DNA from: Verrucomicrobiota bacterium | GTDB lineage: Bacteria; Verrucomicrobiota; Kiritimatiellia; CAIQIC01; JAGNIJ01 | Direction of reading: 5' to 3' | Assembly: GCA_022710725.1 (NCBI GenBank) | Contig: JAKLGK010000002.1 | Coordinates: forward strand, 372,001 to 436,000 | DNA: 64,000 nucleotides | Shown here: piece after piece, positions 44,225 through 52,480 of the stretch | Layout: the number at the start of each line of letters is the position of its first letter | How positions within the stretch are numbered: position 1 is the stretch's first letter | Position numbers and translations under genes: made by a program | Notes under the pieces: model-generated | Told to the model about the DNA's origin: nothing | Database searches by the model: none | The model's input: the letters and a program-made list of their open reading frames with translations, nothing else

Positions 44225-46606
44225 TTAAGGCGATCGATCCCCGGCCGCCGGAGCTCCGTCCCCGAGCGCGATGCGAAGCTTGTTGCGCAATATATTGGCC
44301 TCGAAAGGTTTCTGTATGAATCCGGAGAGGGGCGCGCTGCCGTAGCGGCGCTGGACGTCCTTCTCGTCGTAGCCGCTCGTTAAGAGGACGGGCACGTCCG
44401 GCTTGATCTCGCGGATCATCTCGAGCGCTTCCACCCCGTCCAGTTCCGGCATCGTGAGGTCCAGCAGGACGCAGCGGAACTCCCCGGCCTGCTGCCGGAA
44501 GCAGTCGACCGCCTCGCGTCCGTTCGAGGCCGTGATCACCTTGAAGCCCAACTGCTCCAGGATGCGGCGTCCGACAAGCCGGATGCCTTCTTCGTCGTCC
44601 GCCAGCAGCGCGCACCCGTGTCCGCGCCATGCGTCGCCGCCGGCCGGCGACTCCGAAACGGCGGGCATGGAGCCCGTGACCGCGGGGAAGAGGATCCGAA
44701 ACGTGGTTCCCCGCCCTTCCTCGCTGCGCACCCGCATCACGCCGGAGTGGGCGCGCACGATGCCCAGGACGGCGGAAAGGCCGAGTCCCCGGCCTTTGTA
44801 TTTCGTCGAATAAAACGGCTCGAAGATCCGGCCGAGGCTCTCGGCGTTCATTCCGCAACCCGTGTCCTCCACTTCCAGGTATACGTAGGTTCCGACCCGC
44901 GCTTCCTCGCCGAGCAGGGCCCCGGCCAGGTCCTCGCTCCGGAGGTCCGCCTGGCCGGTGCCCACCCGGATGTAGCCGCTGCGGTCGCCGATGGCCTCGG
45001 AGGCGTTGATGATCAGGTTCATGATCACCTGCCGGAGTTGGGTGGGGTCCGCCTCGACGACGGGCAGATCGGGGGCAAAGTCGTACTTCAGGACGGCCTT
45101 CTTGGACACGGAGATCTCCAGCATGTGGGCCATGTCCTCGACGACCGCGGACAGGCTGAGGCGCTCGACGACGAACCGCCCCTTGCCGGAATAGGCGAGC
45201 ATCTGGCGGCAGAGTTCGGCCGCCCGCCGGCTGGCTTTTTCGATCTCGGCGAGGTGCGCGGATGCGGGTGAGTTGGCCGGCAGCCCCACCCGGGCCAGGT
45301 TCGCGTTGCCGAGCACCATGGTCAGCAGGTTGTTGAAATCATGGGCGATGCCGCCCGCCAGGACGCCGAGGCTCTCCAGTTTCTGGGCCTGGAGGATCTG
45401 GCGCTCCAGGTTCTGCTTTTCTTCCGCGGCGCGTTTCATGTCCGTGATGTCGATGAACGCGGCCACGGCCCCGTCGGGCCGCCCGCCCGGGCCGAGCAGC
45501 GGAACCACGTTGCCCAGGAGGGTGAGCCGGCCGCCGTCCGGGAATACGATTTCCTCCTCGTAGTCCCTGAACTCCACGCCGTCCTGCGCGGCCCGCTGCA
45601 TGGGCAGGTCGTCCCCCGTGAGTTCGACGCCGTCCTTGAAGATCCGGAAGGGCGGCCGGCGGTCCGGCTCGGGGGCGGTGAGCGACGCGTTGGACGCCGG
45701 CGGAATGCCCAGCAGCTGGTTCGCCATCCGGTTCCCGGTGATGCGCGTGCAGTTCCGGTCCGCGGAGATCCAGACCAGGGCGGGCACCGCGTCGAGCAGG
45801 ATATGCCAGCGGCCGGCGGCGTGGTGCTCGCGCTGCTCGGAGAGCCGCAGCGCGGCCTCGTCGCGCTCCCGCAGCAGCGCCGCGCCGATGGCGGCGGCCG
45901 CCGTGCGCAGGGCGTCGATCTCCGTCGGCTGCCAGCGGCGCGCCGGGCCCAGCGTGTCGAAGCCGATCACCCCCCAGACATCGTGGCCGACGCTGACCGG
46001 CACGATCAGGCGATAGACCACCGGCTCGGCCTCCGCCGGGGGCGCCAGCGCGCCCTGCACGACGCGGCCGGAAGCCAGGGCGGTCCGCCATTCCGGGCTC
46101 ATCTCCGCGCTCGGCCCCGCGCCGGCAAGGGCCGGCGAGGCCCGCCATTCCCAGCGGATGCCGGCGATCGAGCGACCCGGCCCCGCGGGCGCCAGCTCTT
46201 CCGTCACGAAAACCCGGTCCACGCCGGCGGCCCGTCCCAGGATCTCGAGCGCCCGCCGGATGCCCCGGTCCACCTGGGATTCGCCGAGCAGCAGCGCGCC
46301 CGTCTCGGCCACGCCGGCCAGGATGCGGCCCCGGGCCTCCATCTCGCGCCGGGCCCGGTGCAGGTCGCGCGCCTGCCGCCGGAGTTCCCGCCGAGCCACC
46401 CAGGCGATCGTCCCGCCCACGACGGCCAGGAGCAGCAGGAGGACGGGGACCCAGGGGAAGGAGCCGGCGCCCTCCGGCAAGCCCGGGGCGGCCCTCGCGG
46501 ATGCCGCCGGGGACGCAAGGACAACCAGGCAAAGCAGACCGACGCGCGTGTGCAAACGCGCGGGCCGCCGGGCGGGCGCCCCGTCCGATATCAGCGCGCT
46601 GTCCAA
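44225..46606 (-). CDS. Membrane hybrid histidine kinase (GAF-PAS-HisKA-HATPase-REC)
   Basis: About 793 residues if translation starts at TTG 46606. The N-terminus has two hydrophobic stretches (VGLLCLVVLASPAASA, possibly a signal peptide, and WVPVLLLLLAVVGGTIAWVA). A GAF domain follows (about 90-250, WGVIGFDTLGPARRWQPTEI), then a PAS domain (about 275-395, ILLDAVPALVWISADRNCTR). The kinase core has the H-box LGVLAGGIAHDFNNLLTMVL, N-box NLIINASEAIGD, G1 EDTGCGM and GRGLGLSAVLGI. A C-terminal receiver has CVLLDLTMPELDG and a Lys in FIQKPF. This is the HDFNN subfamily of orphan hybrid kinases. The frame is open to 46960 but would overlap the divergent gene at 46707, so a start near 46606 is chosen; it is uncertain. 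Confidence 0.85.
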   Translation of the reverse strand: MDSALISDGAPARRPARLHTRVGLLCLVVLASPAASARAAPGLPEGAGSFPWVPVLLLLLAVVGGTIAWVARRELRRQARDLHRARREMEARGRILAGVAETGALLLGESQVDRGIRRALEILGRAAGVDRVFVTEELAPAGPGRSIAGIRWEWRASPALAGAGPSAEMSPEWRTALASGRVVQGALAPPAEAEPVVYRLIVPVSVGHDVWGVIGFDTLGPARRWQPTEIDALRTAAAAIGAALLRERDEAALRLSEQREHHAAGRWHILLDAVPALVWISADRNCTRITGNRMANQLLGIPPASNASLTAPEPDRRPPFRIFKDGVELTGDDLPMQRAAQDGVEFRDYEEEIVFPDGGRLTLLGNVVPLLGPGGRPDGAVAAFIDITDMKRAAEEKQNLERQILQAQKLESLGVLAGGIAHDFNNLLTMVLGNANLARVGLPANSPASAHLAEIEKASRRAAELCRQMLAYSGKGRFVVERLSLSAVVEDMAHMLEISVSKKAVLKYDFAPDLPVVEADPTQLRQVIMNLIINASEAIGDRSGYIRVGTGQADLRSEDLAGALLGEEARVGTYVYLEVEDTGCGMNAESLGRIFEPFYSTKYKGRGLGLSAVLGIVRAHSGVMRVRSEEGRGTTFRILFPAVTGSMPAVSESPAGGDAWRGHGCALLADDEEGIRLVGRRILEQLGFKVITASNGREAVDCFRQQAGEFRCVLLDLTMPELDGVEALEMIREIKPDVPVLLTSGYDEKDVQRRYGSAPLSGFIQKPFEANILRNKLRIALGDGAPAAGDRSP

Positions 46607-46706
46607 GATGAGGTTCCGGGGATCATCCGTACCCCCGGCGCGTTTTTTTGGATAGGCGCTCCGGCGCCGGCGTTGCTTCGAGGGACCGCTCTGATATAGT
46701 GAACCC

Positions 46707-47792
46707 ATGTCCAGTCGGGGCCAGCCGCTGAAACGCCGCACGCTGCTCGTCAAGGCCGCGGTCAGTCTTGTATTCTTCGCCGTGCTCTTCGCGTTTGCCG
46801 GCCGGCAGGACCTGCTGGCGATGCTGAAGCGCGTGGATCCCCTGTATTTCACCCTGTCGTTCGTCATCGCGGCCGCCCAGATTTCCACCAGCTGCCTGAA
46901 GTGGCGCGTCCTGATCAACCTGTACGGCGACCGGCTCGGGTTCGGCTTCCTGATGCGCAACTACCTCATCGGCTACTACTTCTCGAACCTCCTGCCGTCC
47001 AACATCGGCGGGGACGTGGTCCGCTCGTATTACGCGGGACGGCGGATCGGCAACCAGACCCACGCGGCCATCAGCGTCTTCATGGAACGGTTCACCGGCA
47101 GCCTGTACCTGCTGGTCCTGGCCATCGGCATGCCGCTGCTGAAGCCCGGGCTCTATGCGCGGCCGGTGGTGTTCGTCCCGGCGGCGGGCGCGGCGGGCCT
47201 GCTGCTTTTCTTCGCCGCGCTGGCTTTCTGGGGGCAGGGGCTGCTGCGCTTCCTCAACCGTCTGATCGAGCGCCAGGCCCTCCGCGCGGCCGGCGCGCCG
47301 GGCCGCTCGCTGCTCGGGCGGGGCATGAAGGCCCTCCTCTGGTTCCGCGCGAAGTCGGAGAAGATCGCCGAGAAGATGGCCCTCACCATGCGCCTGCTCA
47401 AGCAGAACCGGCGCGCCGCGCTCGCCGTGTTCGGATTGACCGTGCTGTTCTACGCGCTGACCTGGGTCAACGTGTACCTGGCCTACCGCACCTTTGGCGT
47501 GGAGCCGGATTTCATCGGCATCATGAGCCTGCTGGCCACCGCCATGCTCGCCGGGTCCATTCCCATTACGCTCGGCAGCCTGGGTATTGCGGAAGGGGCC
47601 TATGTCTTCTATTTTAGGCTGGTGGGCATGGAGCCCGCGGCCACGCTGGCCATGGGCCTGTTCCTGCGGTTCAAGCTGCTCGCGGTGGGACTGGCGGGCC
47701 TGGTCAGCTACCTGACCTACCCGCATGAACGGTTTGATTATGAACGAATCCAACAACAAACTGAAACTGGAAGCCCAGGCGGCGATCCATGA
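46707..47792 (+). CDS. Flippase-like membrane protein (lysylphosphatidylglycerol synthase TM region, UPF0104)
   Basis: A 361-residue polytopic membrane protein of the UPF0104/LPG_synthase_TM (YbhN/AglD-like) family. It contains the family segments LPSNIGGDVVRSYYAGRRIG and VFMERFTGSLYLLVLAIG, and LAGSIPITLGSLGIAEGAYV near the C-terminus, with about eight hydrophobic helices. Proteins of this family are linked to lipid or lipid-sugar translocation and, when fused to a transferase, to aminoacyl-lipid synthesis; no transferase domain is present here. It overlaps the start of the hexapeptide acyltransferase gene, so the two are translationally coupled. The start follows a likely -10 sequence (TATAGT at 46695-46700), so the mRNA leader may be very short. 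Confidence 0.82.
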   Translation: MSSRGQPLKRRTLLVKAAVSLVFFAVLFAFAGRQDLLAMLKRVDPLYFTLSFVIAAAQISTSCLKWRVLINLYGDRLGFGFLMRNYLIGYYFSNLLPSNIGGDVVRSYYAGRRIGNQTHAAISVFMERFTGSLYLLVLAIGMPLLKPGLYARPVVFVPAAGAAGLLLFFAALAFWGQGLLRFLNRLIERQALRAAGAPGRSLLGRGMKALLWFRAKSEKIAEKMALTMRLLKQNRRAALAVFGLTVLFYALTWVNVYLAYRTFGVEPDFIGIMSLLATAMLAGSIPITLGSLGIAEGAYVFYFRLVGMEPAATLAMGLFLRFKLLAVGLAGLVSYLTYPHERFDYERIQQQTETGSPGGDP

Positions 47793-48486
47793 TCCGGGCC
47801 GGTCCGCGCTCCGGCGCTACGCGCTGCTGACCACCGGCGGGACCTCGCTCTGGACGCTCTTCGTGCACGAACTGGTCACCGGCCTCCTCTCGGGCTGCCC
47901 CGGCGCGCTCGGCATCTGGCTGCGCCGCAAGCTCTACCGTCGCCTGTTCGCCGCGGCCGGCCGCGAACTCATCATCGGCCGGAACGTGACCATCCGGGGC
48001 TTCGCCCGCATCCGCGTCGGGGACCGCGTCGTGCTGGACGACAACTCGGTGGTGGACGCGCGCGGCGCCGGGGCCTCGATCACGCTCGGCGACGAGGCGC
48101 TCGTCGGCCGCAACAGCATCGTCCGCTGCCGCGGCGAATCGCTGACCATCGGCGACGGGACCGATATCGGCTGCAACTGCATCGTGGCCACGGACAGCCG
48201 GCTCGCGATCGGGAAGGACGTGCTCGTCGCGGCCTACACCTACATCGCCGCGGGCGGGAATCACAATTACGCGGACAAGACCGTGCCCATCCGCAAGCAG
48301 GGCTTCACCAGCCGCGGCGGCGTGACCATCGGCGACGACGTGTGGATCGGCTCGCACACCGCCATCCTGGACGGCGTGACCATCGGGCGGGGCGCGGTCA
48401 TCGGCGCGCACTCGCTGGTGAACAAGGACCTGCCCGAATGGGCCATCGCGTACGGCTGCCCCGCCCGGGTCGAGCGCCTCCGGTGA
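47740..48486 (+). CDS. Hexapeptide-repeat (left-handed beta-helix) acyltransferase
   Basis: About 248 residues. A helical N-terminus (to residue 75, RYALLTTGGTSLWTLFVHEL) is followed by hexapeptide repeats from about residue 80 to 235 (LIIGRNVTIRGFARIRVGDR; VTIGDDVWIGSHTAILDGVT; IGRGAVIGAHSLV) and by the WAIAYGCPARVERLR end typical of WcaF/CysE-like sugar O-acetyltransferases. The catalytic His is probably in GGNHNYADK. These enzymes acylate sugars on surface polysaccharides using acetyl-CoA. The start is uncertain: ATG 47725 and ATG 47740 are both possible, and neither has a strong ribosome site because they lie within the upstream gene. The stop overlaps the next gene's ATG (TGATG). Confidence 0.85.
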   Translation: MNESNNKLKLEAQAAIHDPGRSALRRYALLTTGGTSLWTLFVHELVTGLLSGCPGALGIWLRRKLYRRLFAAAGRELIIGRNVTIRGFARIRVGDRVVLDDNSVVDARGAGASITLGDEALVGRNSIVRCRGESLTIGDGTDIGCNCIVATDSRLAIGKDVLVAAYTYIAAGGNHNYADKTVPIRKQGFTSRGGVTIGDDVWIGSHTAILDGVTIGRGAVIGAHSLVNKDLPEWAIAYGCPARVERLR

Positions 48487-50195
48487 TGAACGAAACGCCC
48501 CTTTCACGGGCCGAAGGTGTCGCCCGGGAGCCCCGCGACTTTCACTGGCTGGAAAGGAACATCCCCTGCCAGGCGGCGTGCCCGGCGCAGACCGATATCC
48601 CCGGCTATCTCGCGGCCGTCTCGCAGGGCGACTTCGAGGGGGCCTACCGCATCAACCTGGCCGACAATGTCTTCCCCGGCGTCCTCGGCCGTGTCTGCGC
48701 CCGCCCCTGCGAGCCGCCCTGCCGCCACGGCTGGCCCGGCCTCGGCGAGCCGGTCGCCATCTGCTTCTCCAAGCGCGCGGCCGCCGGCCACCGCGCCCCG
48801 CGGGAAGCCGTCGTCTTGTCGCCGGTCTTTCCCGCGACCGGGAAGAAGGTGGCCGTCGTCGGCGCCGGGGTCGCGGGCCTGACCGTCGCGCGGCAGCTGG
48901 TCAGGCTGGGGCACGAGGTCGTCGTCTACGAGCGGCACGAACGGCCGGGCGGCATGATGCGACAGGGCATCCCCGCGTTCCGCCTGCCCCGCGATGTCGT
49001 GGATTCCGAAATCCGCCAGGTCGAGGCCGCCGGCGTCCGGATCGCGTGCGGCGTGAACGTCGGCGGCGATGTGTCGGTGGAGCAACTGCTGGCCGATCAC
49101 GACGCGGTGGTGCTGGCCGCCGGGACCCTGCGGCCGAATATTCCGAAAGGGCCGGGCGTGTCGCGGAAGGGCGTCGAGCACGGCCTGGAGTTTCTTCTCT
49201 CCGTCAACGAGCTCGGCCGGCGGGACATCGGCCGCCGCGTCGCGGTCATCGGCGGCGGGTTCACCGCGATCGACTGCGCGCGCGTCGCGCTGCGCCTGGG
49301 CGCGGAGAAAGTCGGGGTGTTCTACCGGCGGAGCGCGGACGACATGCGCGTCACGCCGGGTGAACTGGAGGAGATGGCGGAGGAGGGCATCCCCCTGGAA
49401 ACGCAGGTCGCCCCCGTGGCGTTCGACGGCGACGCGGGCGGCGTCCGGTCCGTCCGCTTCATCCGCACCCGGCCCGGCGAGCCCGACGCCGACGGCCGGC
49501 GCCGCCCCGTGGAAATCCCCGGCAGCGAATTCGCGGTCGAGGCGGACCTCGTCCTGCTGGCCACCGGCCAGCAGGCGGACCGGAGTTGGGCCCCGGCCTT
49601 GGCTTCGCCGAAGCTGTTCCTGGCCGGCGACTACGCCACCGGCGCCACGACGTTGATCGAGGCCATCGGTCATGCCAGGCAAATTACCCGCGAGGTGGAC
49701 GCCGCGCTGATGGGCGGATCCCGCGTGGAGGATGTCGTCCGCATCGAGTCCGGTCGTGAGGTTGCGCGCACGCGGGCCATGGACGCCGTGCCCCGGCAGC
49801 CAATGCCGGGACTTCCGGTCGACGCGCGGAAGCTGGAGGCGGAGGTGGAGACCGGCCTGCCGGCGGACCGCGCGCGGGAGGAGGCGGGCCGGTGTTACCT
49901 GTGCCACTACAAGTACGAGATCGACATGGACCGCTGCATCTACTGCGACCAGTGCGTCGAGGTCAAGCCGCGGCCCGACTGCATCGTCAAGGCGCGCGCC
50001 CTGCGGAAAGACGGAGAGGGTCGCATCACGGGCTGGGACCGGCGCGACGAGCATCTCCTCCCGGGTACGCCGCCGTTCCTCTACTGGATTCACCAGGAAG
50101 ACTGCATTCGCTGCAACGCCTGCCTCGAGGTGTGTCCCGTGAAGTGCATCAGCGTGCAGAAGGTGAGCCGGCGCGAAGCGGCGGCGTCAGCCTGA
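48486..50195 (+). CDS. GltD-like FAD/NAD(P) oxidoreductase with extra 4Fe-4S clusters
   Basis: A 569-residue protein of the glutamate synthase small-subunit type. The N-terminal domain has the cluster-binding Cys set (CQAACPAQTDIPGYL; CARPCEPPC). The FAD site is VAVVGAGVAGLTVARQL, the NAD(P) site VAVIGGGFTAIDCARVALRL, and the second flavin motif LFLAGDYATGATTLIEAIGH. The C-terminus adds two ferredoxin-like 4Fe-4S motifs (CIYCDQCVEVKPRPDC and CIRCNACLEVCPVKC). It is therefore an electron-bifurcating or ferredoxin-linked type oxidoreductase rather than plain GltD; no glutamate synthase large subunit is nearby. The ATG overlaps the acyltransferase stop. Its 3' end overlaps the convergent FrhB-like gene by 9 bases. 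Confidence 0.88.
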   Translation: MNETPLSRAEGVAREPRDFHWLERNIPCQAACPAQTDIPGYLAAVSQGDFEGAYRINLADNVFPGVLGRVCARPCEPPCRHGWPGLGEPVAICFSKRAAAGHRAPREAVVLSPVFPATGKKVAVVGAGVAGLTVARQLVRLGHEVVVYERHERPGGMMRQGIPAFRLPRDVVDSEIRQVEAAGVRIACGVNVGGDVSVEQLLADHDAVVLAAGTLRPNIPKGPGVSRKGVEHGLEFLLSVNELGRRDIGRRVAVIGGGFTAIDCARVALRLGAEKVGVFYRRSADDMRVTPGELEEMAEEGIPLETQVAPVAFDGDAGGVRSVRFIRTRPGEPDADGRRRPVEIPGSEFAVEADLVLLATGQQADRSWAPALASPKLFLAGDYATGATTLIEAIGHARQITREVDAALMGGSRVEDVVRIESGREVARTRAMDAVPRQPMPGLPVDARKLEAEVETGLPADRAREEAGRCYLCHYKYEIDMDRCIYCDQCVEVKPRPDCIVKARALRKDGEGRITGWDRRDEHLLPGTPPFLYWIHQEDCIRCNACLEVCPVKCISVQKVSRREAAASA

Positions 50196-51602
50196 CTTCC
50201 TCTCCCGCGCGTCCCCGAAGTCGGAGGCGCTGACCAGGTACTTTCCGGATGCGGCGGCGCGCTGGCGGGCCCGCATGCGGCGGCGCACGAAGTAGCCGCC
50301 GAACGGCGAGAGGCCGATGCGCAGCGCCAGCCGGGCGAGCCAGGGGAACATCGGGAGGATCCGGGTGAGCCAGAAGGCCATCTCCTTGCGCTTCTGTTCG
50401 GCGGACGTGCCGGGCAGGGGCATGGGATAGTCCGGCACCGGCCGGCCGAACCGCTTCCGCAGCCGCAGCCGGAACGCCGTCCGCTGCTTCTTCTCGATCA
50501 TCATCGCGTGCTGGCCCCGCTCGACCTCGGCCGGCGGCACGGGCTTCATCGTGAGCTTGCCCGCCTGCTCCGCTTCGCGCAGCCACTGCTCGGCCTCCGG
50601 CGTGCGGACGAGCACCGAGGACCAGCCCCCGGGCTCGTCGTATTTCCAGAGCCCCTTCTCGTCGCGGATCCACGGGTCGCCGATGGAAAAATCGGAGAAC
50701 TCCGCCGCCGCGTCGAGGCACATCAGGCAGCGGCCCAGCGGGGAAACGCGGGAGACGATGTTGAAGATCTGGGCCGGGCCGTAGGGCGACCGCCATTTCG
50801 AGCCGTCCGTGAAGGTCAGTTCGAGCGTGTTGTGCGGCCAGCCCCGCTCGTCGCGCTGGCGGAAATTCGCGTGGGCCAGCCGCTCGCCTTTCGGCGCGAG
50901 CATGCGGCCGGAGGCCCGCGTGGATTCGAAGGGCAGGTTGTAATGGCACAGCAGGCCGATGGCCATCGGGATCCGTTTCTTCCACCTCGGGTCCATCCGC
51001 TGCCGCTTCCGCAGCGCGTGGATCTGGCACGGCAGGCCGACGACGGCGAACGGGCCTTCCTCGTCGCGGATGTCGTAAAGCGCGGAGAACGAAGGCGCTG
51101 TGCAGTAGCGGGACTGGGCGGAGCGCAGGATGTCCTCGCGCGTGCGGGCGATGATGCCCTTGCCGCGGGACGGTTCCTCCGGGTCCTCCACCGTGACGAG
51201 GGCGCCCTTGATCCGGCCGGTCTCCAGCCAGTGGACGAGCAGTTGCGTGATCACGCCGCCGCTGGCGCCCCGCCGGCGGATGTCCGGCTCGCCGGCGTGG
51301 GCCACCCACGTCGAGAGGACCGGGCCCATCAGGCTCCCGAACTCGTAGCGGCCCGGGAACAGCGCCTCGCCCAGCGCGGGATAGTCCACCGCCAGGCCGG
51401 GGCACACGCGCACGCAGATGTTGCACTCGATGCACTTGTCCACCTGCTTCGGGTACGCGTGCTCGTCGATCCCGAAGGTGCCGACGGGGCAGACCCCGAT
51501 GCAGGCGCCGCACCGGTGGCAGAGGCCGTCCTTTACGATCCCGAGGATGCCCTCGACGTTGCGGTACGTGTCCGCCGAGAAGAATTTTTCCCGAACGCCC
51601 AT
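50187..51602 (-). CDS. FrhB/FdhB-family iron-sulfur oxidoreductase
   Basis: A 471-residue protein. Two 4Fe-4S motifs open the protein (CHRCGACIGVCPVGTF and CIECNICVRVCPG), then comes the FrhB_FdhB_N/C region of coenzyme F420 hydrogenase beta subunits (RRGASGGVITQLLVHWLETG; VVGLPCQIHALRK; GLLCHYNLPFE; DFSIGDPW). In bacteria this family reduces or oxidises flavin- or F420-like cofactors and is often found in polysaccharide gene clusters. No F420 synthesis gene is in the window. The ATG at 51602 starts the conserved sequence; the frame stays open to 51968 but upstream sequence is not conserved-looking. The C-terminus is basic. It faces the GltD-like gene tail to tail, with 9 bases of overlap. 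Confidence 0.87.
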   Translation of the reverse strand: MGVREKFFSADTYRNVEGILGIVKDGLCHRCGACIGVCPVGTFGIDEHAYPKQVDKCIECNICVRVCPGLAVDYPALGEALFPGRYEFGSLMGPVLSTWVAHAGEPDIRRRGASGGVITQLLVHWLETGRIKGALVTVEDPEEPSRGKGIIARTREDILRSAQSRYCTAPSFSALYDIRDEEGPFAVVGLPCQIHALRKRQRMDPRWKKRIPMAIGLLCHYNLPFESTRASGRMLAPKGERLAHANFRQRDERGWPHNTLELTFTDGSKWRSPYGPAQIFNIVSRVSPLGRCLMCLDAAAEFSDFSIGDPWIRDEKGLWKYDEPGGWSSVLVRTPEAEQWLREAEQAGKLTMKPVPPAEVERGQHAMMIEKKQRTAFRLRLRKRFGRPVPDYPMPLPGTSAEQKRKEMAFWLTRILPMFPWLARLALRIGLSPFGGYFVRRRMRARQRAAASGKYLVSASDFGDARERKSG

Positions 51603-51649
51603 GACCGGGCCATGATGGCCGGGCCGGTCTGAAAAGCAAGAAGGAAGCC

Positions 51650-52393
51650 TCAACGGCCCGGCGACCGCGCCCGTTTCAGGTGGAGCAGCGCGAGGCCCGC
51701 GCCCAGGAGCGCGAGCACGCCCGGCTCGGGGATGACCTGCGCCGCGCTGAAGTTGTCCATGGACAGGTTGTACGTCGGCTGGCTGCCCGCTCCGACGATC
51801 ACGAACCCGTACTGCTGCGGGTTGTTGAACAGGTTCGTGACCGAGATCGAGGCGTTGCCGGACAGGAGCGTCCATTCCGATTCGGCGCCCGTGATGCCGA
51901 TGCTCGTGGCCTGCGACCAGTCGTCCTGGGTCACGTTGACGGTGAACGCCTGGTTGAAGTAGTACCACGCCGAGTTGCCGCCGTCGATGTACTGTCCGAG
52001 GAAGAAGAAGACCGACCCGCCGTTGAAGGGATCCGCGATGTTGTGCGAGTTGAACGCGGCGGTGACGATGTGGTCGTTGAAGTTCAGTTCCTGGTCGGTG
52101 GTTCTCGTGCCGCCGACGTCGGGCGAGTTAAGGTAGTGGAGCCAGTAGCCGTTCGCGTTGTAGTCCAGGTTCTCCATGTCCACGGTCACGCGAGGGGTCC
52201 CGCCCGCTCCGCCGTTGGCCATCCAGACGACGGACTGGTCGGCGACCTCGCCGCCGCCCGTGGGTTGGCCCCAGTACATCCAGTGATGCTCCTGGTCGCC
52301 CGTGTCGTTGAAGGTTTCGACATAGTTGGTGACCGCGGCCTCGGCGGCGCTCAAGCTGCACAGACATACCATCAGGCAAAGGGGCAGGCGCAT
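51650..52393 (-). CDS. PEP-CTERM sorting-signal protein
   Basis: A 247-residue exported protein. It has a signal peptide (residues 1-19, LMVCLCSLSAAEA) and a C-terminal PEP-CTERM tripartite signal: VIPEPGVLALLGAGLALLHL followed by KRARSPGR. Such signals are recognised by exosortase at the inner membrane. The body is a roughly 200-residue beta-rich domain with many Asn and Gly residues (YVETFNDTGDQEHHWMYWGQ; VFFFLGQYIDGGNSAWYYFN), resembling a jelly-roll or LamG-like fold; no enzyme motif was seen. GGAGG lies 7 bases before the ATG, and a vegetative-type promoter is readable upstream. No exosortase gene is in this window. Confidence 0.88.
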   Translation of the reverse strand: MRLPLCLMVCLCSLSAAEAAVTNYVETFNDTGDQEHHWMYWGQPTGGGEVADQSVVWMANGGAGGTPRVTVDMENLDYNANGYWLHYLNSPDVGGTRTTDQELNFNDHIVTAAFNSHNIADPFNGGSVFFFLGQYIDGGNSAWYYFNQAFTVNVTQDDWSQATSIGITGAESEWTLLSGNASISVTNLFNNPQQYGFVIVGAGSQPTYNLSMDNFSAAQVIPEPGVLALLGAGLALLHLKRARSPGR

Positions 52394-52432
52394 GATGTAT
52401 CCTCCGTTCTTTGAAACAATCTTACGCGGATA

Positions 52433-52459
52433 ATTATACGTTTAAGCCAAGCCCGTCAA
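52433..52459 (-). promoter_or_regulatory. Sigma-70-type promoter of the PEP-CTERM gene
   Basis: Read on the minus strand, TTGACG (52454-52459) and TATAAT (52433-52438) are separated by 15 bases. The -10 is a perfect match and lies 40 bases ahead of the ATG at 52393, with GGAGG between. The spacer is two bases shorter than ideal. It lies in the gap between this gene and the GT-C gene upstream. Confidence 0.55.
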
Positions 52460-52480
52460 CGGGAAAAGACGGCGGGCCGG

